DNA of 47,251 nucleotides from Corynebacterium sp. ACRPH (GTDB lineage Bacteria; Actinomycetota; Actinomycetes; Mycobacteriales; Mycobacteriaceae): positions 1 through 47,251 of the forward strand of contig NZ_JAKRND010000018.1 in NCBI RefSeq assembly GCF_022347285.1, read 5' to 3'. The notes beneath the pieces were generated by a model. That model saw only the letters and a list, made by a program, of their open reading frames with translations. It did no database searches and had not been told where the DNA came from. The position numbers were made by a program, and so were the translations under genes. Shown piece by piece: positions 1 through 8,111 of this stretch (its first letter is position 1; each line of letters opens with the position of its first letter).

Positions 1-8
1 CCCCCAAC

Positions 9-26
9 TAGTTGATACATCAACTA
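9..26. promoter_or_regulatory. MarR-type palindromic operator over a -35 box
   Basis: The sequence TAGTTGATACATCAACTA is an 8-bp perfect inverted repeat around a 2-bp centre. It covers a -35-like TTGATA (12-17), which lies 17 nt before TACATT (35-40). That -10 is 6 nt upstream of the ATG at 47, so the transcript would be nearly leaderless. A palindrome on the -35 fits a repressor. The TTGATnnATCAA form resembles operators of MarR-family regulators, but which regulator binds is an inference. Confidence 0.6.
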
Positions 27-46
27 TCTTGACGTACATTAGCACC

Positions 47-1109
47 ATGAAAGCCTTCGGATTCCTCAGCTTCGGCCACTATTCCCTCAACCCCCAGCCC
101 ACGCATCCGCACATGCTCAGCGCGCGCGACATGCTGCACCAGTCGATCGAGCTCGCAGTAGAGGCCGACCGCCTGGGCGTGAACGGCGCCTACTTCCGCG
201 TCCATCACTTCGCGCCCCAGCAGGCCGCCCCCCATGCCCCTGCTTTCCGCAATCGCCGCCCGCACTAAGAACATTGAGGTCGGCACCGGCGTGATCGACA
301 TGCGCTACGAAAACCCTCTTCACCTCGCCGAAGAGTCCGCTGCGCTGGACCTCATCGCCGACGGCCGCATCGCCCTCGGCGTTTCCCGCGGAGCCCCCGA
401 GGCCGTCGAACGCGGCTGGGAAGCCTTCGGCCACACCGGCTCCACCGACCCCCGGGGCGCCGACATCGCCCGCGAGCACTTCCTGCGCTACCTTGCCGCC
501 ATCCGCGGGGTAGGCATGGCCACCGCCCCCTCGGCAGAGAAGCAATACCCGCACATGTACCAGCCCGGGGCCTCCATCCCCGTACTCCCGCACTCCCCCA
601 ACCTGGACCGCCGCGTCTGGTGGGGCGCGGGCACGCGCGAAACGGCCAAGTGGGCGGGGCAGGTGGGCGTCAACCTCATGAGCTCCACCCTCCTCACCGA
701 GAGCAACGGCGACAGCTTCGGCGACCTGCAGGCACAGCAGCTCCAAGTCTTCAAGGAGTCCTTCGCCAGCAGCGGACACGGCTGGACCCCGCGCACCTCC
801 GTATCCCGCAGCATCTTCCCCATCACCAGCGCCGAGGACCGGGCGATCGTCGGCACCCATGGCATGACTCGCGACCACTTCGGCGTGATCGATGGCTACC
901 GCTCCACCTTCGGCCGAACCTATATTGGTGAACCCGACCAGCTCATCGAGGATCTTCTTAATGACGCCGCAGTGGCCGAGGCCGACACGTTAATGCTCAC
1001 TATCCCGAATCAGCTGGGCGTAGAGGCCAATATTCACCTACTGAAGAACTTCGCCACCCACGTCGCGCCTGCACTGGGTTGGGAGCCGAGCACAGCCGAG
1101 AACAACTAG
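47..1109 (+). pseudogene. Luciferase-like flavin monooxygenase, split by a one-base frameshift
   Basis: The frame opened by the ATG at 47 encodes a luciferase-like start (MKAFGFLSFGHYS, then a stretch ending RVHHFAPQQAAP). It would run out of frame after a run of six Cs (228-233). The matching continuation, from LLSAIAARTKNIEVGTGVIDMRYENP to the stop at 1109, lies in the next frame. Removing one C joins them into one protein of about 350 aa, the usual length for this TIM-barrel family of FMN- or F420-dependent oxidoreductases. The downstream part also has an ATG at 234, directly after the C-run. This could be a true pseudogene, phase variation at the C-run, or a sequencing error. The substrate is unknown. 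The palindrome at 9-26 probably controls it. Confidence 0.75.
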
Positions 1110-1163
1110 CGAGAGCTAACGCCACAAAACCGCAGCAGGTTGGCCTAACCAACGAGCACGTTG

Positions 1164-1169
1164 TACGGT
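1164..1169 (+). promoter_or_regulatory. -10 element for a leaderless antiporter transcript
   Basis: TACGGT lies exactly 7 nt before the GTG start at 1177. A weak TTGGCC (1140-1145) sits 18 nt upstream. There is no Shine-Dalgarno sequence, so translation of a leaderless mRNA is likely. Confidence 0.5.
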
Positions 1170-1176
1170 ACTAACC

Positions 1177-2754
1177 GTGAATATCTCTAATAATGGGGGT
1201 ACCCCATCTACTCAGGGGGCTGCCAAGGTTTATCACCCGCAGGCCTCCACTGCTGAAGTGCTGGTCAAGGACGACCCACGCACCGTCCACATGGGCACGC
1301 TCGTCAGCCTGATCATCGGCTCCACCGTCGGCGCCGGAATTTTCGCGCTGCCGCAGAACATCGCGTCTGTCGCCTCGCCGGGTGCTGCACTGATCGGCTG
1401 GGGCATCACCGGCGTGGGCATGCTGTGCATCGCCTACGTCTTCCAGGCCCTGGCGCTACGCAAGCCGCACCTGGATTCCGGCGTGTACTCCTACGTGCGC
1501 GCCGGCCTGGGCGACTTTGTGGGCTTCGCCTCCGCGTGGGGCTACTGGCTGGGCACCATCATCGCCCAGGTGGGCTACGCAACGCTGTTCTTCAGCTCCC
1601 TGGGCTTCTTCTTCCCCATTTTCGGCAGAGATCATCCTCTGGTGCAGTCGATCTGTGTATCGGCGCTTACCTGGGGAATCTTCCTGGTGCTTTCCCGCGG
1701 CGTGCGCCAAGCGGCGATCATGAACGTCATCACCACAGTGGCGAAGATCCTGCCGATCCTGGCGTTCCTGGTGCTGGTGGCCTTCGTCGGCTTCAACACG
1801 GACGTCTTCACCTCCGACTTCTGGGGCCGCGCCGCCACCTTCGGCGAGAACCAGGATCAGGCGCTTTCCCTCGGCGACCAGGTCAAGGGCATGATGCTGT
1901 TCACCGTGTGGGCCTTCATCGGCGTGGAGGGCGCCTCCACCTACTCGAAGCGCGCACGCCGCCGCAAGGACGTCTCCCTGGCCACCTTCCTGGGGTTCGT
2001 CTCCGTGTTCTTCCTGCTCACCGCCGTGAGCTTCCTGTCCTTCGGCGTGGTCTCCCGCGAGGAGCTCGCCGCGATGGGCGATAACTCCATGGGCACCGTC
2101 CTGGAGCACGTCGTCGGCCCGTGGGGCGCTGGCCTGATCTCCGTCGGCCTGTGCATCTCCGTGCTGGGCGCCTACGTCTCCTGGCAGATGCTGTGTGCCG
2201 AGCCGATCACCCTGATGGCTCAGGACGGGCTGCTGCCGAAGGCAGTGGGACGCACCAACGACATGGGCGCCCCGTACGTCTCGCAGTTCCTCTCCGCCGT
2301 GGTTATCCAGGCGTTCATCATCGTCTTCTACCTGAACGAATCCACCTACACCACGATGGTGCAGCTGGCCACGTCCCTGTACCTGGTGCCTTACGTGTTC
2401 TCCAGCCTGTACCTGCTGTTCCTGGCCACCCGTGGCCACGGATTCAAGCACCCGGACGCCGGCTCAAAGTTCGACATTTCCGGCCCGGAGGTCAGCAAGA
2501 AGACCAACCGCGGGCACCTGCTCATCAGTGCCGTGGCTTTCGGCTACTCCCTCTGGCTGCTGTACGCCGCCGAGCTGCAGTTCGTCCTGCTCGGCACGCT
2601 GCTGATCGTGCCCGGCCTGGTGGTCTACGTCGCCACCCGCATCAAGGCCGGTGGGCGCGTATTCAACACCTTCGAGTGGATCATCAGCGCCCTCGTCGTC
2701 GCCTCCGCCATCGGTGCTTTGTACCTGATCGTCACCGGGCAGATCAGCCTCTAG
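1177..2754 (+). CDS. Basic amino acid antiporter (ArcD/LysI type, APC family)
   Basis: A 525-aa inner-membrane transporter with about 12-13 hydrophobic segments. GSTVGAGIFALPQ (residues 48-60) is the substrate-binding loop in the first helix of APC-family arginine/ornithine and lysine exchangers, and the protein resembles ArcD and corynebacterial LysI. It should exchange a cationic amino acid across the membrane; whether arginine/ornithine or lysine cannot be told. No arc deiminase genes are nearby, which weakens a purely catabolic role. The GTG start is set by the -10 hexamer 7 nt upstream; about 37 hydrophilic residues precede the first helix. It converges on hspR with a 25-bp gap that shows no clear terminator. 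Confidence 0.8.
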   Translation: MNISNNGGTPSTQGAAKVYHPQASTAEVLVKDDPRTVHMGTLVSLIIGSTVGAGIFALPQNIASVASPGAALIGWGITGVGMLCIAYVFQALALRKPHLDSGVYSYVRAGLGDFVGFASAWGYWLGTIIAQVGYATLFFSSLGFFFPIFGRDHPLVQSICVSALTWGIFLVLSRGVRQAAIMNVITTVAKILPILAFLVLVAFVGFNTDVFTSDFWGRAATFGENQDQALSLGDQVKGMMLFTVWAFIGVEGASTYSKRARRRKDVSLATFLGFVSVFFLLTAVSFLSFGVVSREELAAMGDNSMGTVLEHVVGPWGAGLISVGLCISVLGAYVSWQMLCAEPITLMAQDGLLPKAVGRTNDMGAPYVSQFLSAVVIQAFIIVFYLNESTYTTMVQLATSLYLVPYVFSSLYLLFLATRGHGFKHPDAGSKFDISGPEVSKKTNRGHLLISAVAFGYSLWLLYAAELQFVLLGTLLIVPGLVVYVATRIKAGGRVFNTFEWIISALVVASAIGALYLIVTGQISL

Positions 2755-2779
2755 TTACCGCCGCTGCAGCTAGCACAAG

Positions 2780-3202
2780 CTACCGCCGCTTCTGCCGGTC
2801 CCACAGGACCACAGAGGTAGAGCGCGGGACGTGCACAATCTCACCGCGGGAGCGCCCGCCCGCGCCTGCGCCCTCGCCCCGCTCCACGCGAGCCTGCATC
2901 TCCGCCAGGCGGCGGCGCAGTGCCGCGTTTTCTTCTTCCAGCTCGTCCAGCCGGTTCTGCTGGGCGATGATCGTCTTGATGCCTGCCAGGTTCACGCCCT
3001 CCTCGTGGGAGAGGCGCTGGATCTCCTGCAGCTGCTCAATGTCCTCGCGCGAGTAGCGACGGCCGCCGCCACTGGTACGTTGGGGCGTCACCAAACCCAT
3101 CCGGTCGTACGTCCGCAGCGTCTGGGCGTGCATTCCGGTGATCCGCGCGGCGACGGAGATCACGAAAACCTCGCGCTCGCCGCCGTTCTTGCCGTTACTC
3201 AT
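2780..3202 (-). CDS. hspR: Heat-shock repressor HspR (MerR family)
   Basis: A 140-aa MerR-like regulator that represses the dnaK regulon by binding HAIR inverted repeats, with DnaK as corepressor in relatives. Residues about 12-60 form the winged helix-turn-helix (VISVAARITGMHAQTLRTYDRMGLV, then RRYSREDIEQL). A short coiled coil follows (QQNRLDELEEENAALRRRLAEMQARVERG) and a basic tail. Its ATG overlaps the dnaJ stop codon as TGATG (3200-3204), so the two are translationally coupled. HAIR-like sites lie upstream of both dnaJ and dnaK, so autoregulation together with control of both loci is expected. Confidence 0.93.
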   Translation of the reverse strand: MSNGKNGGEREVFVISVAARITGMHAQTLRTYDRMGLVTPQRTSGGGRRYSREDIEQLQEIQRLSHEEGVNLAGIKTIIAQQNRLDELEEENAALRRRLAEMQARVERGEGAGAGGRSRGEIVHVPRSTSVVLWDRQKRR

Positions 3203-4437
3203 CAGTTACCCTCCCACCCTTCGCGGGGGTCGAATCCGGAGCGCTTCTCCTCCTCCGAGTACTTGCGCAGCGCGCTCATCGCACCCTCGTCCAGGTTCTT
3301 CGGTACGGCCACCTTCACGGTCACCAGCAGGTCGCCGCTAGCGCCATTGCGCTTGTTCACACCGTGACCACGCACGCGCAGCGTGGTGCCATCCTGCGTA
3401 CCGGCGGGGATTCGCACCCGCACCTTGGAGGCCAGGGTCGGCACCGTCACCGCACCGCCAAGCACCAGCTCGGGGTAGCTCACCGGCACGGTCAGCTTCA
3501 GGTCGTCGCCGTCGCGGCTGAACACCTTGTCGGGCTTCACGTGCACCGTCACGAACAGGTCGCCAGCCGGCTTACCGCGCTGCCCCGCCGAACCCTGCCC
3601 GGCCAGGCGCACCTTCTGCCCGTCGACCACGCCCGCAGGCACGCGCACGGTAATCGTGCGGGACTGAGTAGTCCGCCCCGTGCCGGAACAATCCGGGCAC
3701 TTGTCCTTAATCACCGAACCAGTGCCGGAACAATCCGCGCACGGGCGAGAGAACCCAAAGGTTCCCCTGTTCTCGCTGACCATGCCGCTGCCGCTGCAGG
3801 TGCCGCAGTTCTGCGGGGAGGTGCCCGCCTTAGCCCCGGAGCCGTGGCAGCTTTCGCACGGCTCGGGCTTGGTCAGGCGGATCGGCACGGTCACACCCTT
3901 GGTGGCTTCGCGGAATTCGAGGGTCAGCTCCGTCTCCACGTCCGCCCCGCGGCTGCGCTGGGTGCGGCGTCCAGCCCGTCCACCCCGGCCTCCGAAGCGG
4001 CCACGGGAGGCGCCAGCGGTCGGATCGTCGCCGAAGAGTCCGCTGAAGACGTCCCCGAATCCGCCACTGGTGGCGTCATTGCCAAAGAGATCAGAGACAT
4101 TAAAGCCGCCACCGCTAAAGCCTGTGCCGCCGGCACCACCAAAGCCAGTACCACCTGCACCGCCAAAGCCCGAGCCGCCGAAGCTCGAGTAAGCCCCGCT
4201 AGCGAGCATCTGCTTCAGCTCGTCGTACTCCGCGCGCTTTTCCTTGTCCCCCACCACGCTGTACGCTTCGGAAGCCTTCTTGAACCGCTCCTCCGCCGCT
4301 GTGTCTCCCGGGTTCGCGTCCGGGTGATTCTCGCGGGCGATCTTGCGATAAGCTTTCTTGATCTCCTCTGCCGATGCGGTGGAGGACACGCCGAGGTCTT
4401 TGTAATAATCCTTATCGGCCCATTCACTGTGCGCCAT
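3202..4437 (-). CDS. dnaJ: Co-chaperone DnaJ
   Basis: A 411-aa type I Hsp40 that delivers substrates to DnaK and stimulates its ATPase. The J domain is residues about 8-75 with the HPD motif at 38-40. A Gly/Phe-rich region with [16 protein letters not shown] repeats follows. There are four zinc-binding CxxCxGxG motifs ([32 protein letters not shown]), then the C-terminal substrate domains. The ATG at 4437 is chosen because AAGGAAGGAG stands 6-8 nt upstream; the frame is open further upstream but without a ribosome site. It is followed in overlap by hspR. It is separated from grpE by two unrelated genes, which is not the usual dnaK-grpE-dnaJ-hspR arrangement. Confidence 0.95.
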   Translation of the reverse strand: MAHSEWADKDYYKDLGVSSTASAEEIKKAYRKIARENHPDANPGDTAAEERFKKASEAYSVVGDKEKRAEYDELKQMLASGAYSSFGGSGFGGAGGTGFGGAGGTGFSGGGFNVSDLFGNDATSGGFGDVFSGLFGDDPTAGASRGRFGGRGGRAGRRTQRSRGADVETELTLEFREATKGVTVPIRLTKPEPCESCHGSGAKAGTSPQNCGTCSGSGMVSENRGTFGFSRPCADCSGTGSVIKDKCPDCSGTGRTTQSRTITVRVPAGVVDGQKVRLAGQGSAGQRGKPAGDLFVTVHVKPDKVFSRDGDDLKLTVPVSYPELVLGGAVTVPTLASKVRVRIPAGTQDGTTLRVRGHGVNKRNGASGDLLVTVKVAVPKNLDEGAMSALRKYSEEEKRSGFDPREGWEGN

Positions 4438-4451
4438 GTGTCGCTCCTTCC

Positions 4452-4488
4452 TTATTGCGCTGTGTTTACTGCGCTTAGTTACTGCGCT
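4452..4488. repeat. Three direct repeats in the dnaJ leader
   Basis: TTATTGCGCT (4452-4461), TTACTGCGCT (4466-4475) and TTACTGCGCT (4479-4488) recur at 13-14 nt spacing between the dnaJ ribosome site and its promoter region. The function is unknown; they could bind a regulator or be a local duplication. Confidence 0.6.
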
Positions 4489-4514
4489 ATTCACGCGGGG
4501 TATCAATAATCAAC

Positions 4515-4535
4515 CTTGAGTCTACCGCGCTGAAC
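4515..4535. promoter_or_regulatory. HAIR-like HspR operator upstream of dnaJ-hspR
   Basis: CTTGAGT (4515-4521), a 7-nt spacer, then GCTGAAC (4529-4535). The left arm matches the HAIR consensus CTTGAGT-N7-ACTCAAG perfectly; the right arm matches at 4 of 7. It lies about 80 bp before the dnaJ start, next to TTGAT-type -35 sequences on the minus strand. The degenerate right arm keeps the confidence moderate. Confidence 0.6.
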
Positions 4536-4657
4536 TTTCGTTATCTAATCTTCTTTAACGACGCCCCCACGTATTTATTCCCTCCCCGCTTCACTTCGGG
4601 TCTTGCAGCGTGCATTGCTGGAGACTTGCCAGCCCGAAACTAGCTAGGGTGGGGGTC

Positions 4658-5839
4658 ATGGCACCTAAGAAGCGTAATTGGTTTGGCCGACTCTTCGGCT
4701 CGCACGACGCATCACACGACACCTCGCACAGCACCTCGCCTGCACCCAATTCGCCAGCAAGCCCCAGCGCACCGCTTGCAGAGCCCGGCCCGCAGGACCC
4801 ACCGGTGCCGCTGCCCCGCCTGGATCTGCACCAATCCACGGCGCTGATTCGGCAGATCGTGCAAGCGCTCAACGAATTGGGCTACGGCGCCACCCCCACG
4901 CCCGAGGTCGTGTACTACAGCAAGCCCGAACACATTCAGAAGCCGCTGAGCTACCCGGGCCCCACGCCCGGCCCCTATGGCGGGCGGCTCCCCGCGCCGG
5001 ACTATGGCGAGGGTTCGCAACTGGGGCTCGAGAACATCACTAAGCAGTGCGCCAATGCCGAGGATTTCGGTCGGGATATGCCTGTGCTGGTAGAGCATTT
5101 CGTCAATAGTCTTCTCGGGCCGGCTGCCAGCTCGGAGCAGGATTTGCTTTCACTTCCGGATGCGGAGTTCTACTCCCGTTTGCGGGCACGCCTAATGGCG
5201 ATCGATCTTCTGCCGGAGCAGTCGCGGGCGGATGCGCTAGAGTTCAACCCGGATTCGCCAATTCGACCCTATTCGGATGACCTGTGCATCAACCTGGTTC
5301 TGGATACACCAAACTCCGTTATGTCGCTGAGCCCGGGTTCGCTGAACAATCGCGGCCCGGTTGAGGACTTGTTCCGGATTGGCTACCGCAACCTGTGGCA
5401 GGAGCTGATCGATTCCGGCCTGGAGGCGCAGCCCGTTCAGGCGAGCGAAGACCGCCCCAACGAGCGCTTCTGGGCTATCGAAAGCGGCTCTTACTACGCG
5501 GGGTCGGTGCCGCTGCTCATGAACGAGATCCTCGAACGCTGCCTGCCGCAGATCGACCCCAGCGAAGGACTTGTTTTTTCCACGCCGCATCGCCACATCA
5601 CCCTGGTTCGAGAGATGGGCGAAGGCACCGACATGCTGGGCTCCATCAAGATGATGGCGGCCGTGACCGCCCAGGAGTTCTCGCGGCAGGCGGGCGCGCT
5701 GAGCCCACGCCTGATGTTTTCGCACATGGCTGAGATCACCACGTTCACCGACATCAAGGCGAAAGGTGACGGCAGGGCGGAAATCGACATCCAGCCCCCG
5801 GCGTACCTCATGGAGAGGATCAACCAGGGCAAGCACTAG
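4658..5839 (+). CDS. Hypothetical cytoplasmic protein inserted between dnaJ and grpE
   Basis: A 393-aa protein that I do not recognise. Residues about 14-50 are a Ser/Pro/Ala/His-rich linker after a basic start (MAPKKRNWFGRLFG). The rest looks like a soluble alpha/beta protein with no signal peptide or membrane span. The C-terminal part (from FWAIESGSYYAGSVPLLMNE to the end) looks like a compact domain. The ATG at 4658 is preceded by GGGTGGGGG, a usable ribosome site; the frame opens earlier at 4610 without one. It points against all its neighbours and converges with the HNH gene (25-bp gap). Codon use matches the neighbours, so there is no sign of recent foreign origin. Confidence 0.75.
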   Translation: MAPKKRNWFGRLFGSHDASHDTSHSTSPAPNSPASPSAPLAEPGPQDPPVPLPRLDLHQSTALIRQIVQALNELGYGATPTPEVVYYSKPEHIQKPLSYPGPTPGPYGGRLPAPDYGEGSQLGLENITKQCANAEDFGRDMPVLVEHFVNSLLGPAASSEQDLLSLPDAEFYSRLRARLMAIDLLPEQSRADALEFNPDSPIRPYSDDLCINLVLDTPNSVMSLSPGSLNNRGPVEDLFRIGYRNLWQELIDSGLEAQPVQASEDRPNERFWAIESGSYYAGSVPLLMNEILERCLPQIDPSEGLVFSTPHRHITLVREMGEGTDMLGSIKMMAAVTAQEFSRQAGALSPRLMFSHMAEITTFTDIKAKGDGRAEIDIQPPAYLMERINQGKH

Positions 5840-5863
5840 AACGGCGGCGCTAGTGCGTCGTCG

Positions 5864-7231
5864 CTAGAACGGCGGCTCGTCTTCCAGGTTGCGCTTCTGC
5901 TTCCGCTGGTTGTGCTCCACCACCTTCCGCGCTCGCTTCACTGCTCGGTGCCGGAAGGTGATTCTTCCCAGCGGGCCGTTTGGCGTGGTGATCACCGTGT
6001 GGCCATCTCCGAAGCTTGTCCAGGTTTCCTCCCCGTCGGGGTTGATTGTCACGTCCCAGGCTCCCGTCGTTTTCGCGTTGTGGTGTTTGGCGCAGAGGCA
6101 GTGGAGGTTTGAGGTGTCCGTCGGTCCGCCGTCCGAGCCGCCGTCCTTGCTGCCATGCACGAAGCGTTTGACGTGGTCCAGCTGGCATTTGTGCGCTGGG
6201 GTGTCGCAGCCCGGGAAGCGGCAGGTCCCGTCCCGGCCTTCCACGCTCGCGCGAATGAGAGGCGTCGGGGTATAGCCGGCGGTGGCGGCCTTCCCCGGAG
6301 CCTGCAGGTGGGTTACCCGCTCCATCCACTCCTTCGTGGCCAGCGGGTTAAGCCAACTGCCGGCGGCCCAGATCTGCGCCTCCGGAGCGTCCACCTGGCG
6401 GTACAGGTTGAGGTTCACCTCTGCGGTCGCACTCCCCCGCACCAGGCTCAAAAGCGCCCGTATCCTGGAACAATTCTGCTCATTCCTCACGCTGTCGAGC
6501 GCCTGGATCAGCTCCAGCGCCTCCAGCTTCGGCAGGGTCAGGTAGAACTCGGTGTAGTCGGCCGACCGGTCGTCGATAGCTAGCCGCGTTGCGGCGCCGA
6601 GGACGGCCAGGTCTTCGGTACTGACGCCCTCTACATCCGAAACCGTGCCGTCTGCGCCACCTTCGCCGTCTGCACCGGCTGCGACTTCCGTGCCGTCGCC
6701 CGCGGGCGAGGTCAGTTCAGCAGGATCGATCGGGCAGGCCAAGGGCTCGTGATCCATGACGATCTTCTTCAGGCGTTGGCGGATCGTGCTCTGCCCCAGC
6801 ATCGCCTGGTTAGGCCGAGTGGGCGAGAGTGCAGTGTAGACATCGGCTTCTACGGCGGAGATGTGGGCGTCACTAACAGCAACAAGGCCATGAGCGACGA
6901 TCCGCCAGAGCTCGATAGAGTAAGCCCCAGTTTCCGCCAGCTCCACCAGCGACGGGAAGCGGCGGAAGGTGGTTCCTACATCGACGAGCTGGATCACTCG
7001 GAACTCCGGGAGGCCCAGGCGCGCGCCCAGGCGGGTGGTCACGTCGGTGATGCATTCGTCGTCGTGCGGTGTGCACGCCAAGGCGAGGCGCGCGTGGTTG
7101 CGGTTGATGTCGCAGATCGCTGCGCTCATCGGGTCGGTTGGGTCGGTAACTTTCCAGAACGGCCCTTGTGGTTGGTTATGCGGTGGGTCTTGCGGTGGTC
7201 TGTCGGGTGGTGCGGGCTGGTCAAACATCAT
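5864..7231 (-). CDS. DUF222 / 13E12-type HNH endonuclease-domain protein
   Basis: A 455-aa protein with an N-terminal DUF222-type helical region (residues about 35-300) and a C-terminal HNH nuclease fold. The fold shows CRFPGC, CQLDHVKRFVHG, then NLHCLCAKHHNAKT (roughly residues 330-385), giving the zinc-binding cysteines and the catalytic His pair. The architecture matches the 13E12-like family found in many copies in actinobacteria, whose job is not settled. An acidic, variable linker (GDGTEVAAGADGEGGADG) separates the parts. AAGGGGA precedes the tandem ATGATG start. A LexA-type box lies 142 bp upstream, so DNA-damage induction is likely. The gene sits in the middle of the otherwise contiguous heat-shock locus. 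Confidence 0.85.
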   Translation of the reverse strand: MMFDQPAPPDRPPQDPPHNQPQGPFWKVTDPTDPMSAAICDINRNHARLALACTPHDDECITDVTTRLGARLGLPEFRVIQLVDVGTTFRRFPSLVELAETGAYSIELWRIVAHGLVAVSDAHISAVEADVYTALSPTRPNQAMLGQSTIRQRLKKIVMDHEPLACPIDPAELTSPAGDGTEVAAGADGEGGADGTVSDVEGVSTEDLAVLGAATRLAIDDRSADYTEFYLTLPKLEALELIQALDSVRNEQNCSRIRALLSLVRGSATAEVNLNLYRQVDAPEAQIWAAGSWLNPLATKEWMERVTHLQAPGKAATAGYTPTPLIRASVEGRDGTCRFPGCDTPAHKCQLDHVKRFVHGSKDGGSDGGPTDTSNLHCLCAKHHNAKTTGAWDVTINPDGEETWTSFGDGHTVITTPNGPLGRITFRHRAVKRARKVVEHNQRKQKRNLEDEPPF

Positions 7232-7372
7232 TCCCCTTCAATGATGGAAGTCCCCAGTATGTCGTGGCTCTTGTGCCGTAGCTCGAATTCCGTAGCTCGT
7301 GTCCCGTGGTTTTCCGTACGCGATCAGCATAGAAAACACCCCGGACAACCCCTCCAAGAAAAACTCAATTAA

Positions 7373-7388
7373 TCGAACACGTGTTCTA
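7373..7388. promoter_or_regulatory. LexA (SOS) box upstream of the HNH gene
   Basis: TCGAACACGTGTTCTA matches the actinobacterial SOS box TCGAACNNNNGTTCGA at all but one of the fixed positions, and its core GAACACGTGTTC is a perfect palindrome. It lies 142 bp upstream of the HNH gene and downstream of the grpE terminator, so the HNH gene is the only target in range. LexA control of 13E12-family genes is known in M. tuberculosis. Confidence 0.72.
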
Positions 7389-7445
7389 GTTTTTAGTTCC
7401 TACCTGCCCCTTCACAGATACCTCCCACAAATACACCCCACCACA

Positions 7446-7486
7446 CGAAAAAGAGAGCCCCACAGCAAAAGCCATGGAGCTCTCTG
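7446..7486 (-). terminator. Rho-independent terminator after grpE
   Basis: On the minus strand AGAGAGCTCC pairs with GGGGCTCTCT (one mismatch, 14-nt loop) and is followed directly by TTTTTC. It begins about 8 nt after the grpE stop codon. It ends the dnaK-grpE transcript before the HNH gene, so dnaJ-hspR must have its own promoter. Confidence 0.75.
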
Positions 7487-7493
7487 GATCTAA

Positions 7494-8111
7494 CTACTGC
7501 GGATCGCCAATGATGACCATCGCGTTGCGCAGCACCCGGTCGCCCAGGCGGTAGCCGCGGCGGAGGATGGTGGCCAGCACCTTGTCGTCGTCACTGCTCG
7601 TGTCCTGCACGGCCTCGTGGCAGTTCGGGTCGAACTCGTCGCCTTCCTCGCCGAACTTCTCCACCTTCATAGATGCCATCACAGACTGCAGCTTGTCCGA
7701 CATGGACTTCAGCGGCCCGGTCAGGTCGCCGTGCTGTTCTGCCATCTCCAGGTCATCCAGGATCGGCAGCAGCTCGGCAGCCACCTCGGCCTTCGCGCCG
7801 GTGATCACGCTCGCGCGGTCACGCTCCACGCGACGGCGGTAGTTGGTGTACTCCGCCGTCACGCGCTGCAGGTCCTCGGTGCGTTCGGCCAGCTCGGCTT
7901 CGATGCTGTTGCTGTCTTCGGGATTGACGCCCTCAGCATCAGCCGCAGCAGCCTCAGCAACACCTTCAGCCTCAGCACCATCAGCCAGACCCTCGTCGAC
8001 ACCCTGCGCCTCCGCAGCTTCCGCGGCGGCAGCTTCAGCACTTTCGGCCGAGGTTGCCTCCGGGTCAGTGTTCTCCGGGGCGCCCGGATCCTGATTCAGA
8101 TCTTCAGCCAT
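7494..8111 (-). CDS. grpE: Nucleotide exchange factor GrpE
   Basis: A 205-aa GrpE, which releases ADP from DnaK. The N-terminal 70 residues are an acidic Ala/Glu tract ([14 protein letters not shown]) typical of actinobacterial GrpE. Next come the long dimer helix ([25 protein letters not shown]) and the C-terminal beta domain ([10 protein letters not shown], then [21 protein letters not shown]). The ATG overlaps the dnaK stop as TAATG (8109-8113), giving translational coupling. A strong terminator follows. Confidence 0.95.
   Translation of the reverse strand: MAEDLNQDPGAPENTDPEATSAESAEAAAAEAAEAQGVDEGLADGAEAEGVAEAAAADAEGVNPEDSNSIEAELAERTEDLQRVTAEYTNYRRRVERDRASVITGAKAEVAAELLPILDDLEMAEQHGDLTGPLKSMSDKLQSVMASMKVEKFGEEGDEFDPNCHEAVQDTSSDDDKVLATILRRGYRLGDRVLRNAMVIIGDPQ

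Noticed and set aside
2756..2790. TACCGCCGCT repeated at 2756-2765 and 2781-2790
   Set aside because: A short direct repeat at the junction of two convergent genes; too small to call a mobile-element footprint.
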